DNA of 64,000 nucleotides from Chitinophaga sp. sic0106. Lineage in GTDB: Bacteria; Bacteroidota; Bacteroidia; Chitinophagales; Chitinophagaceae. Position numbers and translations under genes: made by a program. Below the pieces are notes generated by a model that saw only the letters and a program-made list of their open reading frames with translations, ran no database searches and was not told the origin of the DNA. The stretch's first letter is position 1. Each line of letters opens with the position of its first letter. Positions 60,835 through 64,000 of the stretch are shown piece after piece. The stretch lies in NCBI RefSeq assembly GCF_019219075.1, contig NZ_JAHUWJ010000004.1, forward strand, positions 408,662 to 472,661, read 5' to 3'.

Positions 60835-63729
60835 ATGAAAATCAAAATGCTACTCATTTTGGTGCTATGCGGGATGGCGCACGTTAGTGGCGCCCAAACC
60901 GAATACACCACCATCATGGATCGTATCCGGGCGGAGCTGCTGTCGCAGGCATCCAACACCACCACGCTGGACAACAACGTGACCAGCACCCTGGCTACCC
61001 TCCAGGCCAATGGTTCCTGGCCGGATGTGAGCTATGCCTACAGCGCCACCACCTATACGGCGGATGTGCACATCAACCGGGTAAAGACTTTCGCCCAGGC
61101 CTATACGAAACCGGGCAGCAGCTATTACCAGAGCAGTACGCTGTTTAATGCGATTGTGAGCAGTCTCACCTACTGGGACACCGCTGATCCCCAAAGCTGG
61201 AACTGGTACCATAACCAGATTTCCAATCCACAGCGCATCGGCGAAATCCTGATCCTGTTGGAAACGGCTCCGGCCAGTTTAGGCACTCTGCGTGCCTCCC
61301 TGCTCGCGCAGATGAATCGCGGCAACCCCTCCGCTCAAACCGGCGCCAACAAGCTGGATGTAGCCACCCATTTCATGTACCGCGCCTGCCTCACCGCTAA
61401 TGATTCGCTGATGCAGTATGGCGTGGATCAGATTTTTTACCCCCTGGTACTGACCACCGCCGAAGGAATTCAGCACGACAACTCCTATCAGCAACACGGG
61501 CCACAACTGTATATTTATGGCTACGGCAGCGTATTTGTGGAAGGAGAAACCAAGATGGCCTACTACCTGCGCGGCACGTCCTATGCCTTGTCGGGGACGC
61601 GACTAAACATTTTCAGCAATTTTGTACGCAATGGCTTCCTGAAGGCCATGCGGGGCAAGTACATCGATTATGGCACCAACGGGCGCAGTATCAGCCGGGA
61701 AAATAATTTAGCCGTTGGCGTTACAGCGCACCTGGAAAAACTGAAGGTCCTGGATACGGCGAATGTGACGGAGTATAATCAAAACATTGCACGACTCAAT
61801 GGCACCCAGGCGCCGGGGTATCAGCTGCCTGACCTGCATACGCATTTCTGGCGGTCCGACTATTCCCTGCACCACCGCAGTGGTTACCTGTTTGGGTTGC
61901 ACCTTACCTCTACCCGTACGGCCAAGCAGGAGAACGGGAACGGCGAAAATCTGAAAGGGTATTACCTTTCTGACGGGTCCACGCATATTGCCATGAGTGG
62001 CAGCGAGTATTATAATATACCACCGGTTTGGGACTGGAGCCGCATTCCGGGAACCACGGTGCCCTACATTACTACTATTCCGCTGCGTACTTCCTGGGGT
62101 GTGAACTTTGGTACTACTGCCTTTGCCGGCGGTGTGTCGGATTCACTGTACGGCGTATCAGCATTGCAGTTTTCCGACTACGGCACGCAGGCGCGTAAGG
62201 CCTGGTTCTTTTTTGACAAGGAGGTAGTGTGTTTAGGCGCGGGTATAACGTCAACGGCTACACAGCCAATTAACACTACTGTAAATCAGTGTTTGCTGAA
62301 TGGTAGCGTTTCGGCTAAAATTGGCGGAGCGGTGAGTACAGTGGCCGATGGCAGTTATACTTACAATAATAACCTGAAATGGATTTCGCATAACGGCGTG
62401 GGGTATTACTTCCCTAATGGCGGGCAGCTGCAACTTACGATGCAGTCGCAGTCGGGCACCTGGCGCAGTATCAATAACGGCGGCAGCACTACCGTGCAAA
62501 ATATGAATGTATTTACCCTGTGGTTTAACCACGGCACCACTCCTTCCAACGGAAACTATGCTTACTATGTTTTGCCGGGGCAGGATATGAATACCTATGA
62601 TACAACAGCAGTGCGGGTGTACCAGAATACATCGGCCATGCAAGTAGTGTATCATGCGGGTTTAAATATCTGGCAGATGGTATTCTATCAGGCAGGTACA
62701 TTCCACCAGGATTCAGTAACAGTTACGGTGGACCGGCCCTGCGCGCTGTTGTTAAAGCAGGTGGGCAGTTCCAATGTGCAGGTGGCAGTAGCTGATCCGG
62801 CACAGTCCTCTTTGCCGGTAAATATACATTTCAATTTGCCTGGTATCTCACAAACAAGACTGCTCACTGCTGCGATGCCATCCGGCGCTTATGCCGGCAG
62901 TACGGTGCAGTATAACGTGAACGCAAGTACGCCAATATATAGTGTTGCCAGTGTGTCTGCGGTGGCAGATGCTTATGTGCGCGGTGGCAGCGCTTACGCG
63001 GGCGTGAACTATGGCACCGGTAGCCTGGTGCTAAAGCAGGATGCCTCCATCAGCTATACCCGGGAGATATTTCTGAAATTCAATGTAAATGCATTGCCGG
63101 CAGGTACCAACCAGGTGAAGCTGCGGATGTATGTAAATTATGCTAACACTTCTATAGCTACGGTACCATGGATTTTACAGTATGTAAGCAACGACAGCTG
63201 GACGGAGAGCGGCATCACTTATAATAATATGCCGGCGGTAAGTGCGGCTGTGGATACCATCATGGGGCGCGCAGCAGGTAATTATGCAGAATGGGATGTG
63301 ACTAATATTGCACTGTCGCAGCAGGCCGGCGATGGAGTATTATCGCTCAAACTGGTATCCGGCCTGGCTGGAGCAACTACCGATGCGATCTTTCCATCCC
63401 GCGACGGAGCAGATTCCACACAGCGTCCGGTATTGCTGTGCAATGCGGAAAACACTGCATTGAGTATGCTTGCCTTCAGCGATGATAAGCTCAGCGGCAC
63501 CAGTATCTACCCTAACCCTGCTGAAAAATTTATCCGTGTAACCAGTGATAAACAGTGGCTGCAGGCCGAGATCAGGGATGCGAACGGAAAGCTCCTGAAA
63601 CTGGTGAATGTTGCCAGGCAGAACGGCGGGCAGTTTGAAATCCCGCTGGATAACGTGCAACCGGGAATGTATATGCTGGTGTTGAGAGGGAAAGGAAAGC
63701 AGATGGTGAAGAAGATAGTGAAGATGTGA
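60835..63729 (+). CDS. PL8 polysaccharide lyase (chondroitin AC/hyaluronan-lyase type) with CBM-like domain and T9SS tail
   Basis: 964 residues. Signal peptide (1-20). The alpha-toroid (about 25-350) has TGANKLD (N172), HDNSYQQHGPQL with H221, YGYG with Y230, and RSISREN with R284/R288: the Asn/His/Tyr/Arg catalytic set of PL8, closest by eye to Pedobacter chondroitinase AC. Beta-sandwich domains follow to about 690. Residues about 700-850 form a DNRLRE/CBM96-like module (ADAYVRGGS, GVNYGTGSLVLKQ, FLKFNV). Residues about 890-964 are a Por-secretion-type sorting domain (SIYPNPAEKFIRV, GMYMLVLRGKGKQMVKKI). It is therefore exported by T9SS to the surface or medium, where it cleaves hexuronate-containing chains by beta-elimination. 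Confidence 0.92.
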   Translation: MKIKMLLILVLCGMAHVSGAQTEYTTIMDRIRAELLSQASNTTTLDNNVTSTLATLQANGSWPDVSYAYSATTYTADVHINRVKTFAQAYTKPGSSYYQSSTLFNAIVSSLTYWDTADPQSWNWYHNQISNPQRIGEILILLETAPASLGTLRASLLAQMNRGNPSAQTGANKLDVATHFMYRACLTANDSLMQYGVDQIFYPLVLTTAEGIQHDNSYQQHGPQLYIYGYGSVFVEGETKMAYYLRGTSYALSGTRLNIFSNFVRNGFLKAMRGKYIDYGTNGRSISRENNLAVGVTAHLEKLKVLDTANVTEYNQNIARLNGTQAPGYQLPDLHTHFWRSDYSLHHRSGYLFGLHLTSTRTAKQENGNGENLKGYYLSDGSTHIAMSGSEYYNIPPVWDWSRIPGTTVPYITTIPLRTSWGVNFGTTAFAGGVSDSLYGVSALQFSDYGTQARKAWFFFDKEVVCLGAGITSTATQPINTTVNQCLLNGSVSAKIGGAVSTVADGSYTYNNNLKWISHNGVGYYFPNGGQLQLTMQSQSGTWRSINNGGSTTVQNMNVFTLWFNHGTTPSNGNYAYYVLPGQDMNTYDTTAVRVYQNTSAMQVVYHAGLNIWQMVFYQAGTFHQDSVTVTVDRPCALLLKQVGSSNVQVAVADPAQSSLPVNIHFNLPGISQTRLLTAAMPSGAYAGSTVQYNVNASTPIYSVASVSAVADAYVRGGSAYAGVNYGTGSLVLKQDASISYTREIFLKFNVNALPAGTNQVKLRMYVNYANTSIATVPWILQYVSNDSWTESGITYNNMPAVSAAVDTIMGRAAGNYAEWDVTNIALSQQAGDGVLSLKLVSGLAGATTDAIFPSRDGADSTQRPVLLCNAENTALSMLAFSDDKLSGTSIYPNPAEKFIRVTSDKQWLQAEIRDANGKLLKLVNVARQNGGQFEIPLDNVQPGMYMLVLRGKGKQMVKKIVKM

Positions 63730-63757
63730 GGTCCATGTTTTTTTTTAATAAAATTCC

Positions 63758-63792
63758 CAATCGCCCGCCTTCGGTGGGCGATTGCCGTTTTT
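63758..63792 (+). terminator. Rho-independent terminator after PL8
   Basis: CAATCGCCCGCC pairs with GGTGGGCGATTG over 12 positions (one G-U) with a TTC loop, followed shortly by five T. It lies 28 bases past the stop. Confidence 0.85.
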
Positions 63793-64000
63793 AGAGGATG
63801 TATCAAAAATAAATTAAGCGTCTGAGAGTTGTCTAATGGACGACATTTCTCCATCGGGTACCCGAATAAAAAGAGGTACTGTTTTGATTTCCAAAAAAAG
63901 CAGAACTTTATTTTAAGGAAGACCTGGTTTTTATGGCAAGGTTTATCCTGTGCAGGCAGACTTAGGTCTGCCTGTTTTATGTGTGCCAGGCATGTGTTAT
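63793..64000. other. non-coding right end
   Basis: No gene is seen. GAGGATGTATCAAAA at 63795-63809 resembles the outer end of some insertion sequences. A second hairpin (63953-63961 with 63966-63974, loop TTAG, then TTTT) could be a terminator for a gene beyond the window. Nothing else can be supported. Confidence 0.4.

Overview
The window looks like a chromosomal segment of a Bacteroidota bacterium of the Chitinophaga/Chitinophagaceae type. The evidence is a SusC/SusD pair, a one-protein hybrid two-component regulator, a type IX secretion C-terminal domain on a lyase, promoters of the TAnnTTTG kind, lipoproteins with Bacteroidota-style signal peptides, and hairpin terminators with CTTCGG-type loops. 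I see no tRNA, rRNA, CRISPR array, transposase or integrase. All family assignments come from reading the translated sequence; no database was searched.

Region 1 (1-11255, all minus strand) is one tightly packed catabolic operon. In transcription order it holds a MaoC-type hydratase, a solute-binding-protein-like protein without signal peptide, two CaiB/BaiF-type CoA-transferases, a COG3618-type amidohydrolase/lactonase, a RhaT-type sugar/H+ symporter, a Gfo/Idh/MocA oxidoreductase, a large alpha-uronidase-like glycoside hydrolase, and a GH95 alpha-L-fucosidase/galactosidase that runs off the left edge. The mix suggests release of a deoxy- or acidic sugar, its uptake, oxidation to a lactone, lactone opening, and CoA-dependent steps. 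A divergent AraC regulator and an SDR follow (11506-13336).

Region 2 (13444-18142) is a mixed block: a large lipoprotein of unknown function, a flavin reductase-like protein, a GH28 polygalacturonase and a secreted basic-secretory-protein-type metallopeptidase. Strong hairpins separate convergent genes.

Region 3 (18339-46295, minus strand) is the centrepiece: a complete extracellular contractile injection system (eCIS, Afp/PVC/MAC type). Gene order from the promoter end is cap/terminator (DUF4255), sheath, tube 1, tube 2, a small DUF5908-type protein, LysM baseplate hub protein, VgrG-like spike, PAAR tip, gp25, baseplate J (Afp11-like), Afp12-like, a 1219-residue PKD protein in the Afp13/fibre slot, tape measure, AAA ATPase, and a 1685-residue DUF4157 protein. 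The last carries a C-terminal motif resembling a PD-(D/E)xK nuclease and is the likely cargo. Two small coiled-coil membrane proteins follow, possibly as a separate unit. No capsid, terminase or T6SS membrane-complex gene is present.

Region 4 (46644-48901) holds an AraC regulator upstream of the eCIS on the same strand and a Tat-type periplasmic amidohydrolase. Region 5 (49100-63729) is a polysaccharide utilisation locus: SusC, SusD (with an unusual inserted domain), a DUF5017-like surface lipoprotein and GH88 on the minus strand, and divergently the hybrid two-component regulator and a PL8 lyase with a T9SS tail. PL8 plus GH88 point to a hexuronic-acid polysaccharide such as hyaluronan or chondroitin: the lyase makes unsaturated oligosaccharides outside, SusCD import them, and GH88 cleaves off the unsaturated uronic acid. 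The last 270 bases hold a terminator and a non-coding stretch.
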